A DNA stretch of 40,593 bases from positions 1 to 40,593 of the forward strand of contig CAYTHL010000007.1 in assembly GCA_964437615.1 (NCBI GenBank). The letters are read 5' to 3'. The stretch comes from RGIG4790 sp964437615. GTDB lineage: Bacteria; Bacillota; Clostridia; Christensenellales; UBA1242. Shown here in pieces: positions 31,229 through 39,347 of the stretch. Made by a program: the position numbers and the translations under genes. The notes under the pieces were generated by a model, which was given only the letters and a program-made list of their open reading frames with translations, searched no databases and had not been told where the DNA came from. Numbering within the stretch: the stretch's first letter is position 1; every line of letters begins with the position of its first letter.

Positions 31229-32659
31229 CTAATCTTGTTTAAAAATGCCGCTATTTTCTATAAAACTTGCCACTTTATATAGCGTAGCCTCGTCAAAATT
31301 AGAACCAATAAACTGCATGCCTATTGGTAGCCCGTTTTCACCTTTACCACAAGGCAAACTAATAGCTGGCAGCCCAGTAATATTTGCAGACACTGTGTAT
31401 ATATCTTCTTTATAGCTATCTACCGGGTTGGATTTTTCGCCAATTTTGTAAGCTTCTCCTATAGTGGTTGGCATAATAATGCAGTCACATTTGTCTAGGG
31501 CAGCGTAAAAACTGTTCTTTAGGCTGGCGGCAATGTTTTTTGCCTTTTTGTAGTAAGCATCATAGTAGCCACTAGTTAGCACAAAAGTGCCAAGCATTAT
31601 GCGGCGTTGCACTTCTTTGCCAAACCCAGACTTGCGCGTTAACTTATATAGGTCGTCCAAATTAGGGGCTTGTACACTGCTTGTGTATTTAACGCCGTCA
31701 TAGCGGTCTAGGTTGCTGCTGGCTTCGGCGGTGGCAAGTATGTAGTAGGTTGGCAAAACCATATCCATATCGGCAATGTCTACGCTTACAATTTCTGCGC
31801 CGCTATTCTTTAATTTTTGAATGGTTTTGGCCATAACCTCTCCGCTTGGCGTGCCTTTTGCAATGTCTTCTACTTGGGATATCACCCCAATTTTCGTGCC
31901 TTTTATTGGCTTGCCTATAAGCCTTTGGTAATCGTCAACCGGCCGACTGCTGCAAGTCATATCGTTATCATCTGCGCCCGCCAAAATGCCAAGCAAATAT
32001 GCGTTATCCGCCACATTATGGGTAATTACGCCCACTTGGTCTAAGCTGCTTGCATAGGCAATTACGCCATAGCGACTAATTCTGCCATAGGTAGGCTTAA
32101 TACCCACAAGCCCGCAAAAACTGCTGGGCTGACGCACGCTTCCGCCTGTATCGGTTCCAAGCGCCGCCGCACACAAACCTAACTTAACGCTGGCTGCGCT
32201 GCCGCCCGAACTTCCGCCCGGAACTCTAGAAAAATCTAGCGGGTTATGACAAACTCCGTATACCGAAGTTTCGGTGCTGCTACCCATAGCAAACTCGTCC
32301 ATGTTGGCTCTGCCAATAATTACTGCACCCTCGGCAAGCAACTTTTCCACCACCGTTGCGTTGTATTGTGACACATAGTTTTGCAAAATTTTACTGCACG
32401 CCGTTGCCTTATGCCCCTTGTACAAAATGTTGTCCTTAATAATTATAGGCACCCCAGCAAGCCTGCCCGAAAAACCGCTGGCAATTTTTTTGTCTGCCGC
32501 GCGCGCCATTTCTAGGGCGTCATCAAAAACTTCAACCACTGCGTTGTACTCTTTTGTGGCGTTAATTTTTGCTAAATAATTTTTGGTTGCCTCGGCGCTA
32601 GTAATTTTGCCTGCCGAAATATCTTCTTTTAGTTCTATTAAACTTTTTGTGCCGTCCAT
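31229..32659 (-). CDS. gatA: Asp/Glu-tRNA amidotransferase subunit A
   Basis: This 476-residue amidase subunit releases ammonia from glutamine for GatB. The Ser-cisSer-Lys triad is visible: Lys in GVPIIIKDNI, the glycine-rich GGSSGGSAASV and the Ser nucleophile in GTDTGGSVRQPSS. The length is typical. Its ATG directly follows the gatC stop (TAAATG), so the two are translationally coupled. Confidence 0.97.
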   Translation of the reverse strand: MDGTKSLIELKEDISAGKITSAEATKNYLAKINATKEYNAVVEVFDDALEMARAADKKIASGFSGRLAGVPIIIKDNILYKGHKATACSKILQNYVSQYNATVVEKLLAEGAVIIGRANMDEFAMGSSTETSVYGVCHNPLDFSRVPGGSSGGSAASVKLGLCAAALGTDTGGSVRQPSSFCGLVGIKPTYGRISRYGVIAYASSLDQVGVITHNVADNAYLLGILAGADDNDMTCSSRPVDDYQRLIGKPIKGTKIGVISQVEDIAKGTPSGEVMAKTIQKLKNSGAEIVSVDIADMDMVLPTYYILATAEASSNLDRYDGVKYTSSVQAPNLDDLYKLTRKSGFGKEVQRRIMLGTFVLTSGYYDAYYKKAKNIAASLKNSFYAALDKCDCIIMPTTIGEAYKIGEKSNPVDSYKEDIYTVSANITGLPAISLPCGKGENGLPIGMQFIGSNFDEATLYKVASFIENSGIFKQD

Positions 32660-32947
32660 TTACTTATTCTCCACAATTCTTGGTACGCTAAAGCAGCCGT
32701 CAAATTTGCTTGGCGCGTTTAGCAGCACTTCGTCATTTGGCATACTCGCTTTGCTTATGTCTGGGCGCAGGTCGTCCATATTTACCGCCTTATGTTCGCC
32801 GCTACTTTTGCTTTTGGCGCTAGCTATGGTGTTTGCAAAGTCCATTATGCCCGAAAATTCAGCCGAAAACTCAGCAGCCTCATCTGGCGTAAAGCTGAGT
32901 TTTGCCAAATTTGCCAGTTTTAAAATTTCACCAGCAGAAAGTTCCAT
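32660..32947 (-). CDS. gatC: Asp/Glu-tRNA amidotransferase subunit C
   Basis: This 95-residue stabilising subunit wraps around GatA at its interface with GatB. The helical N-terminus (LSAGEILKLANLAKLSFTPD) and the DDLRPDISKASMPNDEVLLNAP segment are typical. It is the first structural gene of gatC-gatA-gatB-aspS. Its ribosome site AGGAGG comes immediately after the T tract of an intrinsic terminator, so its expression depends on antitermination in the leader described separately. Confidence 0.95.
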   Translation of the reverse strand: MELSAGEILKLANLAKLSFTPDEAAEFSAEFSGIMDFANTIASAKSKSSGEHKAVNMDDLRPDISKASMPNDEVLLNAPSKFDGCFSVPRIVENK

Positions 32948-32959
32948 ACATTTCCTCCT

Positions 32960-32992
32960 AAAAAAATGACGCTAGGCTTAACCTTAGCGTCA
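32960..32992 (-). terminator. Attenuator terminator in the gatCAB-aspS leader
   Basis: On the minus strand, TGACGCTA (32985-32992) pairs with TAGCGTCA (32967-32974), extended by GG/CC after a one-base bulge, with loop TTAAG, and is followed by seven T residues (32960-32966). AGGAGG of gatC follows at once. Because it lies between the promoter and the first gene of the operon, it must act as a regulated attenuator rather than an operon end. Confidence 0.85.
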
Positions 32993-33046
32993 ACAACAAT
33001 AATCAACAAAAAGGTTACATAATTCTATGCAGCAAGTTGGTTATTG
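32979..33046 (-). promoter_or_regulatory. Alternative pairing segments of the gatCAB attenuator
   Basis: Segment 1, CAATAACCAAC (33036-33046), covers part of codons 8-12 of the leader peptide (Phe-Asn-Asn-Gln-Leu) and pairs at 10 of 11 positions with GTTGATTATTG (32997-33007). TAACCTT (33011-33017), just after the leader stop, pairs perfectly with AAGGTTA (32979-32985), which includes the base of the terminator loop and its 5' arm. These pairings exclude each other and the terminator in the order required for classical attenuation. Confidence 0.7.
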
Positions 33047-33069
33047 AAATTATTATTGATTTTTCTCAT
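33025..33069 (-). CDS. Asn-rich leader peptide of the gatCAB-aspS operon
   Basis: A 14-codon ORF reads MRKINNNFNNQLAA, starting at 33069 and ending in TAG at 33025-33027. Codons 5-7 and 9-10 are Asn (AAT AAT AAT, AAT AAC) and codon 11 is Gln (CAA), exactly the two amino acids that GatCAB attaches to tRNA. ATG lies 7 nt after the -10 box, so the peptide is probably translated from a leaderless mRNA; no Shine-Dalgarno sequence is present. By analogy with the his, trp and leu leader peptides, stalling at Asn codons when Asn-tRNA is scarce would allow the antiterminator to form and raise gatCAB-aspS expression. Codon content and position are read directly; the mechanism is inferred. Confidence 0.75.
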   Translation of the reverse strand: MRKINNNFNNQLAA

Positions 33070-33076
33070 ACACAAT

Positions 33077-33105
33077 ATTATGCACGCAAAAATAATATTT
33101 GTCAA
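33077..33105 (-). promoter_or_regulatory. Promoter of the gatCAB-aspS operon
   Basis: On the minus strand, TTGACA (33100-33105), 17 bp, CATAAT (33077-33082). The start is predicted at about 33070, giving a leader of about 120 nt before gatC. Confidence 0.88.
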
Positions 33106-33142
33106 CCTTTTATGTTCAAATAATTGCTTTTTTTGCAAATCC

Positions 33143-33246
33143 ATGCTAAAATACTCTTGCTTTAGGTGAATTTGCCGCTCATTTTAAAGAGAATATATAC
33201 TTTTATGAATGCTAAATACTCTTGCCCTAGGTGCATCTGCCGTTCT
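33143..33246. repeat. Diverged tandem duplication
   Basis: Two related segments of about 38 bp (33143-33180 and 33208-33246) both read ATGCTAAA(A)TACTCTTGC, then TAGGTG, then TGCCG, and are about 65 bp apart. They lie between the gatCAB promoter and the tRNA-Arg gene. Function unknown; possibly remnants of a duplicated regulatory site. Confidence 0.6.
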
Positions 33247-33316
33247 AAAATAGGCTTGCGTAAAGCGCATTAATCTAAAAATTTGTACCCCAAAGCCAAA
33301 GTCAAACCAGCATCAT

Positions 33317-33391
33317 GTTCCCATAGTAAAGTGGATATTACAAGCCCCTCCTAAGGGCTAGTCGGCGGTTCGAGTCCGTCTGGGAACACCA
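33317..33391 (+). tRNA. tRNA-Arg (anticodon CCT)
   Basis: The cloverleaf is complete: acceptor GTTCCCA/TGGGAAC, D stem GTAA/TTAC, anticodon stem AGCCC/GGGCT with loop CTCCTAA (anticodon CCT, reading AGG), T arm GGCGG-TTCGAGT-CCGTC, and encoded CCA at 33389-33391. It is on the opposite strand to the surrounding genes. No consensus promoter is obvious upstream. Confidence 0.95.
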
Positions 33392-33457
33392 AATTTTGCA
33401 AAAGTGTTGCTGCCATGATGTAAGGAGCTACGCACATGGGCTATAAAATATTAGAAT

Positions 33458-33898
33458 TTAGAAAACTTCTGCTAGCATTAATACGGCAAAGACGATTAGG
33501 GCAATGATGGCAAGCAGCCAAATTACAAGGGCTACATAGCGGATTGCCCTTTTGTTTAGTTTAAATTGATATATTAAATAAATTAGCCCACCAATTACGC
33601 CTTGAACAAACAACGCAAGCGTTGCTAAGCCAAATGCGGCAACTCCTATAATAGAAAGTATTGGAAACCCCGCATCGCTAGAGCCGGTTAATACGGCATT
33701 TAAGTTTTGTGCGCAAAAACTAAGCCCCCAAATGCAGAAGACGGCAAGCACACCGCAAATTAAAGTTTGAACAATAGAGCGCACGCCCAAACTGACGCTT
33801 TTGTCTCGTTTTTCCTCATTGTTTTTTAACGATTTATATTTGCGGCCAGCCCTTAACCAAAAGGTAAAAAAGCTGCCAATTCCACTAAGTATTGCCAT
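33458..33898 (-). CDS. Small multi-helix membrane protein of unknown function
   Basis: This 146-residue protein has three or four membrane segments (about 38-62, 77-112 probably as two, 118-144) and a basic cytoplasmic loop RAGRKYKSLKNNEEKRDKS near the N terminus. A G-rich ribosome site precedes ATG 33898. I recognise no family. It appears monocistronic. Confidence 0.7.
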   Translation of the reverse strand: MAILSGIGSFFTFWLRAGRKYKSLKNNEEKRDKSVSLGVRSIVQTLICGVLAVFCIWGLSFCAQNLNAVLTGSSDAGFPILSIIGVAAFGLATLALFVQGVIGGLIYLIYQFKLNKRAIRYVALVIWLLAIIALIVFAVLMLAEVF

Positions 33899-34191
33899 AG
33901 CCCCCCCTAAAAAGCAAACTAAATATTATAATTTATAATTATTTTGCTATTGTTATAACAATTTTAACATAAATATTTTAACTTTGCACCTTTTTTTACA
34001 CCATAAATTAAAAAAATTAAAAAAATAATTTATTTTTGCAACTTTTGTTGTACAATTTTGCAGAGTTTTGCATTAATAAACAAAAAATATGTTCTATTAA
34101 TGTCTTAATTTTGCAAAAATAAAATATAAAAATGTAATTTTATTGTTATTTTTTTAATTGCGGCGATGTTTTAGCATTTACAACTATCCAG
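33899..34191. other. AT-rich intergenic region
   Basis: Very AT-rich with several TTTTGCA heptamers and TTTGTTGTACAA-like partial palindromes. It should hold the promoter of the 33898 gene and the 3' end of the 34192 gene's transcript, but I cannot fix a clear promoter or terminator. Confidence 0.4.
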
Positions 34192-35145
34192 TTATTCGGT
34201 TGCATTTATGTTTGTTGGTAAAAAGTAAATACCATTTTGGTTGTTTAGCGTGCCAAGGCCGCTTACAAATTCAACCTCGCCAAACAAATATACCCCCTTT
34301 TCTATTATTGTGCCAAGCTCGCTGATAAGTTTTGGTGCCGTCATGGTGGAGTCGTCACCAAATATAAACTTAATTAGCAAATTTAACAGTATTTCACTTT
34401 GGGTTTCGCTGCGGCCATTAACCGCCATGCCGCCGTCGGAGATTAGCCACGCCGTGGCGTCCTCGGTGGACGAAATTTCTACATTGTAGTTTACTGTTAC
34501 ATATATGGTGTTTGGCACTATCATGTTTAGCAAAAAAATAGGAATTTGCATTTGCTCAGCCATAAGCGAGCGTACATTGTCTGTGTCTATTTTTAAAATA
34601 AATTTAATGTGCGCGTTACTTGCAGAAATTTCGGCAGACTCGTTATTTTCGTCTTCGGAGTTAGAATTATTCTGCACCGGAGTTATAGTTATTTCTAGCA
34701 AATTTAGGTTGAGGGTGTTAAAATTGGTTAGGCTTGGCAATAGGTCACTAAATTCGGTGGTATCCAAAAGTTTGTCTAAAACCGCGGCAAGTTCGCGGTC
34801 GGTAAGGGCTATGTCGCCTGAACCTTTAGCCCCAGAATTAAAGCCATCAAAATCGAAAGAGCCATCTTCTAAAATAGGATAGCCCGCCCCTGTAAGCTTG
34901 GCGATTGCGCGGTCTAAGTCGGTAGACGAATAGCCGTTTGTAACTATCTGGCTTTCGTGCGGAGTGGAGTACAGCGTGCGCATCATGCCAACAAGGTCGC
35001 TCATGCTACTTATGCCGTACTCGCTAAAATACTTAGGCACGACAATTTTATCTAGCACAAAGTAACCACCAAGAACAATGCCGCCAAGCACTATAAACAC
35101 CAGCAGCAGACTGAATAAAAATTTGCCCCACCTAAACTTTTTCAT
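34192..35145 (-). CDS. Membrane-anchored extracytoplasmic protein of unknown function
   Basis: This 317-residue protein has a basic start (MKKFRWGK), one membrane helix (about 10-31) and a large outer domain. The domain includes a segment SSTDLDRAIAKLTGAGYPIL, an acidic low-complexity linker (NNSNSEDENNESAE) and beta-rich parts (YVTVNYNVEISSTED). No enzyme motif is visible. The start lies 2 bp after the stop of the 36-codon gene at 35148, so the two small-membrane and anchored proteins are probably co-expressed. Confidence 0.75.
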   Translation of the reverse strand: MKKFRWGKFLFSLLLVFIVLGGIVLGGYFVLDKIVVPKYFSEYGISSMSDLVGMMRTLYSTPHESQIVTNGYSSTDLDRAIAKLTGAGYPILEDGSFDFDGFNSGAKGSGDIALTDRELAAVLDKLLDTTEFSDLLPSLTNFNTLNLNLLEITITPVQNNSNSEDENNESAEISASNAHIKFILKIDTDNVRSLMAEQMQIPIFLLNMIVPNTIYVTVNYNVEISSTEDATAWLISDGGMAVNGRSETQSEILLNLLIKFIFGDDSTMTAPKLISELGTIIEKGVYLFGEVEFVSGLGTLNNQNGIYFLPTNINATE

Positions 35146-35147
35146 AA

Positions 35148-35258
35148 CTAAATGTTTTGGTTGACTATTCCTTTAAATATCAAATAAACGGCAAGCGCGG
35201 CAATGGCCAGCCAAATGATTAATCTAATAATGCTAAATTTTCTTCTAAATAACCCCAC
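35148..35258 (-). CDS. Small single-helix membrane protein (36 aa)
   Basis: A GTG-start ORF reads MGLFRRKFSIIRLIIWLAIA and then ALAVYLIFKGIVNQNI. It has a ribosome site AAGGAAG 6 nt upstream. The positive N terminus followed by one hydrophobic helix fits an N-in small membrane protein. Its TAG stop lies 2 bp before the next start, so it is translationally linked to the 317-residue anchored protein and may be its partner. The short length leaves some doubt. Confidence 0.6.
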   Translation of the reverse strand: MGLFRRKFSIIRLIIWLAIAALAVYLIFKGIVNQNI

Positions 35259-35407
35259 GTTTTTCTTCCTTGATTAAAATTTTTGCTTGATTTTTTAGCC
35301 TACATATTTTTAGATTATATTATTACATAATAGACTACCCTTTTTATGGCAGGTTTGTCAAACAAAAGCAAAAATAATCCTAGCTAATTTGCAATTTTAT
35401 TTTGGTT

Positions 35408-36724
35408 TTAGTTGTTTTTCGACACTTGTATTTTTGCAATTTGTTTGGTATTTTTGTCTACTTTTACGTCTTCGGCAATTTCTAAGCCAAGTACGCAAAG
35501 TACACGGCTGCCAAAGGCAAGCAATATAAAATTATCCCTTGCTAAGTTTGGAATTTTGACATCGGTAAAATAGTCGTTAAGTTTTTTGCTGCCGCTGCCA
35601 AATTTTGCAAAAATGTCCCCTGGACGCCTTGTACGCCACTGGCTGCCCGCCGGCACCTTTTGCCAGTCTATATACAAATTGCCGTCACCAAAAGCAGGCT
35701 TATTTACAATGCTTACTTCGGCAATTTTGCCATTTGGCAAAACATTTGGGCCAAGCGTTAGGTCGGTTTGGGCAAATGTGCTTGCAGTTTTATTTGCAAA
35801 CAGCAGACCTTGCGGCCGTTTTTCGCACACAACTGAGTGCGGTAGGTTAATTTTACTGCCATTTGCGCCGTTTTTTGCCAAATTTTGCAAAATTTTAATA
35901 TGCTTGCTTTCTAAATCTGCAAACTGTCCACAGTGGTTATATGCTTGCTTTATAGCCTTTGCTAAAATTGTGTTTTGGCTAGAAAATGCCTGCGTTTTTA
36001 ATATAACACCATAGGGCAAAAATTCAAACCAATTACTGTCAACTTGGGCGTCAATAACTTGCTGCGCCTCGGCACAAAAAAACGCAAATTTATTAATATT
36101 TTGTATAATATTTGGGTAAATTTTGTCTAAATCCGGCAAAATCTTGTTGCGAATATAATTGCGTGTGTACTTGTTGTCGGCATTAGTTGCGTCTGTAACA
36201 AAGGCAATATTATGGCTAGCTGCAAACTCTAAAATTTCGTCTTTTGTAAAAACAAGTAGTGGCCTAAAAATGTTGTCACGCTCATGCATGCCAGACGCGC
36301 CGTCAATTCCGCTGCCCCTAAAAATGTGCATAAGCACCGTTTCGGCTTGGTCAGTGGCGTTGTGCGCCAAAAATAACTTGCCGCCGTTTGGCACAATTTC
36401 TTTAAAAATGGCGTATCTTGCACTGCGCGCCGCTTCTTCTATAGTCTGTTTTGCAGTTGCGCACAAACTTGGCACATCTACCCGACGAACAATGCAATCT
36501 ATGCCATTATCTTTGCAAAAGTTTTGCACAAAATCGGCATCAGCAACACTTTCTGCACCCCTTATACCATGCTCCACATGGATTACGTGCAAACTAAAAT
36601 CTTTTGTGCAAGCCGCAGCCATTAGGGCGTGCAGCAACACCATGCTGTCGGCACCTCCGCTTACGCCTACAAAAATTTGGTCGTTTGGGCAAACCTTAGC
36701 GCCCACTGCCTCGTAAATATCCAT
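35408..36724 (-). CDS. tilS: tRNA(Ile)-lysidine synthase
   Basis: This 438-residue enzyme converts C34 of tRNA-Ile(CAU) to lysidine using ATP and lysine. The PP-loop SGGADS is at residues 22-27 (VGVSGGADSMVLLHAL), followed by HNATDQAETVLMHIFRGSG and the C-terminal tilS domain with WRTRRPGD and KLNDYFTDVKIP. I take ATG 36724 (MDIYEAVGAK) as the start rather than in-frame codons up to 36829, because a consensus -10 lies only 9 nt upstream and the family starts near this point. It follows spoIIE, the same order as in Bacillus and Clostridium, but hpt and ftsH, which often follow, are absent. Confidence 0.95.
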   Translation of the reverse strand: MDIYEAVGAKVCPNDQIFVGVSGGADSMVLLHALMAAACTKDFSLHVIHVEHGIRGAESVADADFVQNFCKDNGIDCIVRRVDVPSLCATAKQTIEEAARSARYAIFKEIVPNGGKLFLAHNATDQAETVLMHIFRGSGIDGASGMHERDNIFRPLLVFTKDEILEFAASHNIAFVTDATNADNKYTRNYIRNKILPDLDKIYPNIIQNINKFAFFCAEAQQVIDAQVDSNWFEFLPYGVILKTQAFSSQNTILAKAIKQAYNHCGQFADLESKHIKILQNLAKNGANGSKINLPHSVVCEKRPQGLLFANKTASTFAQTDLTLGPNVLPNGKIAEVSIVNKPAFGDGNLYIDWQKVPAGSQWRTRRPGDIFAKFGSGSKKLNDYFTDVKIPNLARDNFILLAFGSRVLCVLGLEIAEDVKVDKNTKQIAKIQVSKNN

Positions 36725-36733
36725 AATAACAGC

Positions 36734-36762
36734 ATTATACAGCAAAATTAACATAGTTTCAA
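36734..36762 (-). promoter_or_regulatory. Promoter of tilS, probably leaderless
   Basis: On the minus strand, TTGAAA (36757-36762), 17 bp, TATAAT (36734-36739). Only 9 nt separate the -10 box from ATG 36724, and no Shine-Dalgarno sequence is present, so the start codon lies at or within about 3 nt of the transcript end. Confidence 0.75.
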
Positions 36763-36862
36763 TTAATTTTTGCAAATTTTTAGATAAAACAAATATAATT
36801 TTGTTTGCTCCCCACAATAAAAACCGCAAAAATAATACCTAAAATGTAAATTTTACGCATTC

Positions 36863-39136
36863 TTAACGTTTTTTTGCCAATCTAAACGCAATTACTGTCA
36901 TATCATCTTTATGCTCTTGTAGTCTGCCTTGTGCTTCTTCTAAAATACTTTCTGCAAAAAATTGCATGTTAATTATTCCCAAATTGTTTACATAGTTGCA
37001 AAACTCGGTTTGGCTAGCAAAGGTGTCCACAACGCCGTCGGTTGCAAGCACAACAACATCGCCACAACTTAGCGTAAAGGTGCTTGTGGTTGGGGCGGCA
37101 CGCTCCGCCACCCCTAGTGGCAGACTTTCTACCCCCACAATTTGGCTACTTTCTACACTTTTAATAACGCTAATACTGCTGCCCATTTTAATAAAGTCCA
37201 CCTCGCCGGTTAGCGTGTCTACAACAGCCACATCTAGGGTAGAAAATTTGCCGTCGGCAAGCGGCAACAGCAAACTATTTACACTATCTAGGGCAAGGGT
37301 GCCACCCATTCCGCACTTATAAAAGCCGCTAATTAGCTCTAGCGCTGCGTTACTTATGGTGTTTGCGGCTTCGCCATGGCCCATGCCGTCTGCGATAGCC
37401 ACCATATACTTATTGTCGTCAAGTTTGTTGTATTGATAGTTGTCGCCATTTGCCGAGCCGGGCGTTTTTGCGCTGGTTGCGCAGCCGCACAGCAATTCAA
37501 ATCGCGCCATAGGCACAAAACTGACCAAACTCCACCCGGCTATTTGTGTTTGTAAGCAAATTTTGCGTTCAAAACCCATAGGATAAACCTTTTGGCACGC
37601 CTGCAACAATAGCGGGCTGACGGCGTCTGTGTTGCGGACAATAGCCAAAATTTCGGTCACTCCGTTTGCGCCCTCTAACACCGCGGCCTCGGTGCAAACA
37701 ATTCCAAGCGTCAACAAACTTTCTTTTATTGACTTTGCGCGTGCGACATTGTTTTTTAGTGTGCTATAAAATTGGCTAGAAAATTGCTTAAATATGCGGC
37801 TTGTGCCTTGCATTTGTAATGCCGTACGCAACTTGTTTTCGTCTTCGGCAGCCGCTTGACCCTTGGCGTCTATAAACTGACTAGCTAGGCTATTTATTGC
37901 AGACAAACACGCCGGCAGACGGTTACAATTGCTACTAAGCAGCACCGGAACATCTAGCAAATTTACCCGTCCGCGCTGCGTAGCTCGCAAAATTAGCGAA
38001 CAAAAGCTTGGTGTCATATCCTTGCCGTTGTAACAGTTTTGCTTGTTTGGGCAAGTTTCGCACTGCTCTAGTTTTAGCTGACTTGCCAAGTGGTCCACCG
38101 CCAGACCCTCGGGCGTTGCGCCAGACACCAGCCCAGAATAGCATCTACTCATAGATAAAAATAAGTTGGACATATCTTGCAGTTTAGTCTTCATTTGCAG
38201 TTGTATTTGCCCCGAAAAATATGCCGAAATAAGATGTTTTTTAGTTCCAAGCAAAAAGCCCCCTGCCTTTTTAGCCCATTTAAGCGGCATGCTTACAAAA
38301 ATTAGGGCGGCAACTAGGCATGGAACAAGCTCCAATATCCCAAAGCCCATTAGTAGCCCAAGCACCGAGCGCACCAAACACACTGCACTGGCTGCTAAAA
38401 ATTTATTTTTAGGCACCAGCCATACGCTTATCGCCGCAAAAAGCATGTACTGAACAACCATTACATTAGGAATGCCGCTAAGCACGCACGCACAAGTTAT
38501 TAGTGCCGCAAGCGGATAGGTTTTGCTTATAGCGGCCGCCGCCGTAAACAATATAATTAGGCTAAACAACCCCGCCGAAACATCTATGCCAAATAAATAA
38601 ATGTCCACAACACCTAGTAGCCCAAACAGTATACACAAACTTACGCAAAGCAATTGTTTATTGCTTAGGCATGCAAACCGTTTTTCTTTTACGGCGTTAA
38701 TTGCCACTATGCAAACATAACAGCTTAGCACCCCCAGAATAATCTGCAAAATCATGCAAATAAGCCCCGTTAGGGTGCCTATGCCAAAATACAGGCTGGC
38801 AACTTGGCTAAACCCGCATACCAGTAAAATTAACCAAAGCGGCTGAGGCTTTTTAATCGCCCTACTTGTAATGCCCCACAAAACAATTATTGCCAAAATG
38901 GTTGCCCCGCAAATTAGCCCTTCAACCGAAAAATTAATCACTACATGGCTTGCAAAATAGCAAATTGACACATAAAGCCAGTTGATTTTGCAGTAAACTA
39001 ACGCAAAAGCCAGTGCAAAGCCAAACGGATAGACCATTTGCTGCAATCCCGCCCGGCAAAAGAAAAGCAAACTTGCAAAAAGTGCAATAAATTTTGCCAA
39101 ATATTTAACCGAAATTCTGTCTTTTGCCACCTTCAT
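36863..39136 (-). CDS. spoIIE: Stage II sporulation protein E, PP2C-type phosphatase
   Basis: This 757-residue protein has about ten membrane helices in residues 10-320, a central domain with a Cys cluster (CETCPNKQNC), and a C-terminal PP2C phosphatase (about 545-757). Phosphatase motifs are GDNYQYNKLDDNKYMVAIADGMGHGEAA, DGVVD and KDDMTVIAF, including the metal-binding Asp residues. In Bacillus, SpoIIE dephosphorylates SpoIIAA to activate sigma-F in the forespore and interacts with FtsZ. Its presence and its position before tilS argue for a spore former. The start has only a weak GGGG upstream and a -10 box 6 nt away. Confidence 0.92.
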   Translation of the reverse strand: MKVAKDRISVKYLAKFIALFASLLFFCRAGLQQMVYPFGFALAFALVYCKINWLYVSICYFASHVVINFSVEGLICGATILAIIVLWGITSRAIKKPQPLWLILLVCGFSQVASLYFGIGTLTGLICMILQIILGVLSCYVCIVAINAVKEKRFACLSNKQLLCVSLCILFGLLGVVDIYLFGIDVSAGLFSLIILFTAAAAISKTYPLAALITCACVLSGIPNVMVVQYMLFAAISVWLVPKNKFLAASAVCLVRSVLGLLMGFGILELVPCLVAALIFVSMPLKWAKKAGGFLLGTKKHLISAYFSGQIQLQMKTKLQDMSNLFLSMSRCYSGLVSGATPEGLAVDHLASQLKLEQCETCPNKQNCYNGKDMTPSFCSLILRATQRGRVNLLDVPVLLSSNCNRLPACLSAINSLASQFIDAKGQAAAEDENKLRTALQMQGTSRIFKQFSSQFYSTLKNNVARAKSIKESLLTLGIVCTEAAVLEGANGVTEILAIVRNTDAVSPLLLQACQKVYPMGFERKICLQTQIAGWSLVSFVPMARFELLCGCATSAKTPGSANGDNYQYNKLDDNKYMVAIADGMGHGEAANTISNAALELISGFYKCGMGGTLALDSVNSLLLPLADGKFSTLDVAVVDTLTGEVDFIKMGSSISVIKSVESSQIVGVESLPLGVAERAAPTTSTFTLSCGDVVVLATDGVVDTFASQTEFCNYVNNLGIINMQFFAESILEEAQGRLQEHKDDMTVIAFRLAKKR

Positions 39137-39142
39137 AGCCCC

Positions 39143-39171
39143 ATTTTAGTAGCCCTGTCACCCCATAGCAA
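39143..39171 (-). promoter_or_regulatory. Possible leaderless promoter of spoIIE
   Basis: On the minus strand, TTGCTA (39166-39171), 17 bp, TAAAAT (39143-39148), with 6 nt to ATG 39136. The -35 is only a partial match, so this is less certain than the tilS promoter. Confidence 0.5.
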
Positions 39172-39287
39172 AAAAGAATTTTGTACTTTTATGGTAGTTT
39201 TTTAAACTATTGTGCATACTTTTGCAAATTTTTGCTATGCACGCAAATTTTGCCTGCAATTTTACAAAATTTAAAAGTGTCAAAATA

Positions 39288-39316
39288 TTGACAACCTTGG
39301 CATATAATGTTAAAAT
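39288..39316 (+). promoter_or_regulatory. Promoter of the zinc-ribbon gene
   Basis: TTGACA (39288-39293), 17 bp, TAAAAT (39311-39316), then AAAGGAGA (39333-39340) before ATG 39348. Confidence 0.85.
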
Positions 39317-39347
39317 ATATACAATAAAACTTAAAGGAGATTTATTT

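Noticed and set aside
32948..33105. T-box or known riboswitch upstream of gatCAB
   Set aside because: The leader is only about 120 nt, lacks the conserved T-box antiterminator wording on the minus strand, and the Asn-rich ORF with matching alternative stems explains the terminator better.
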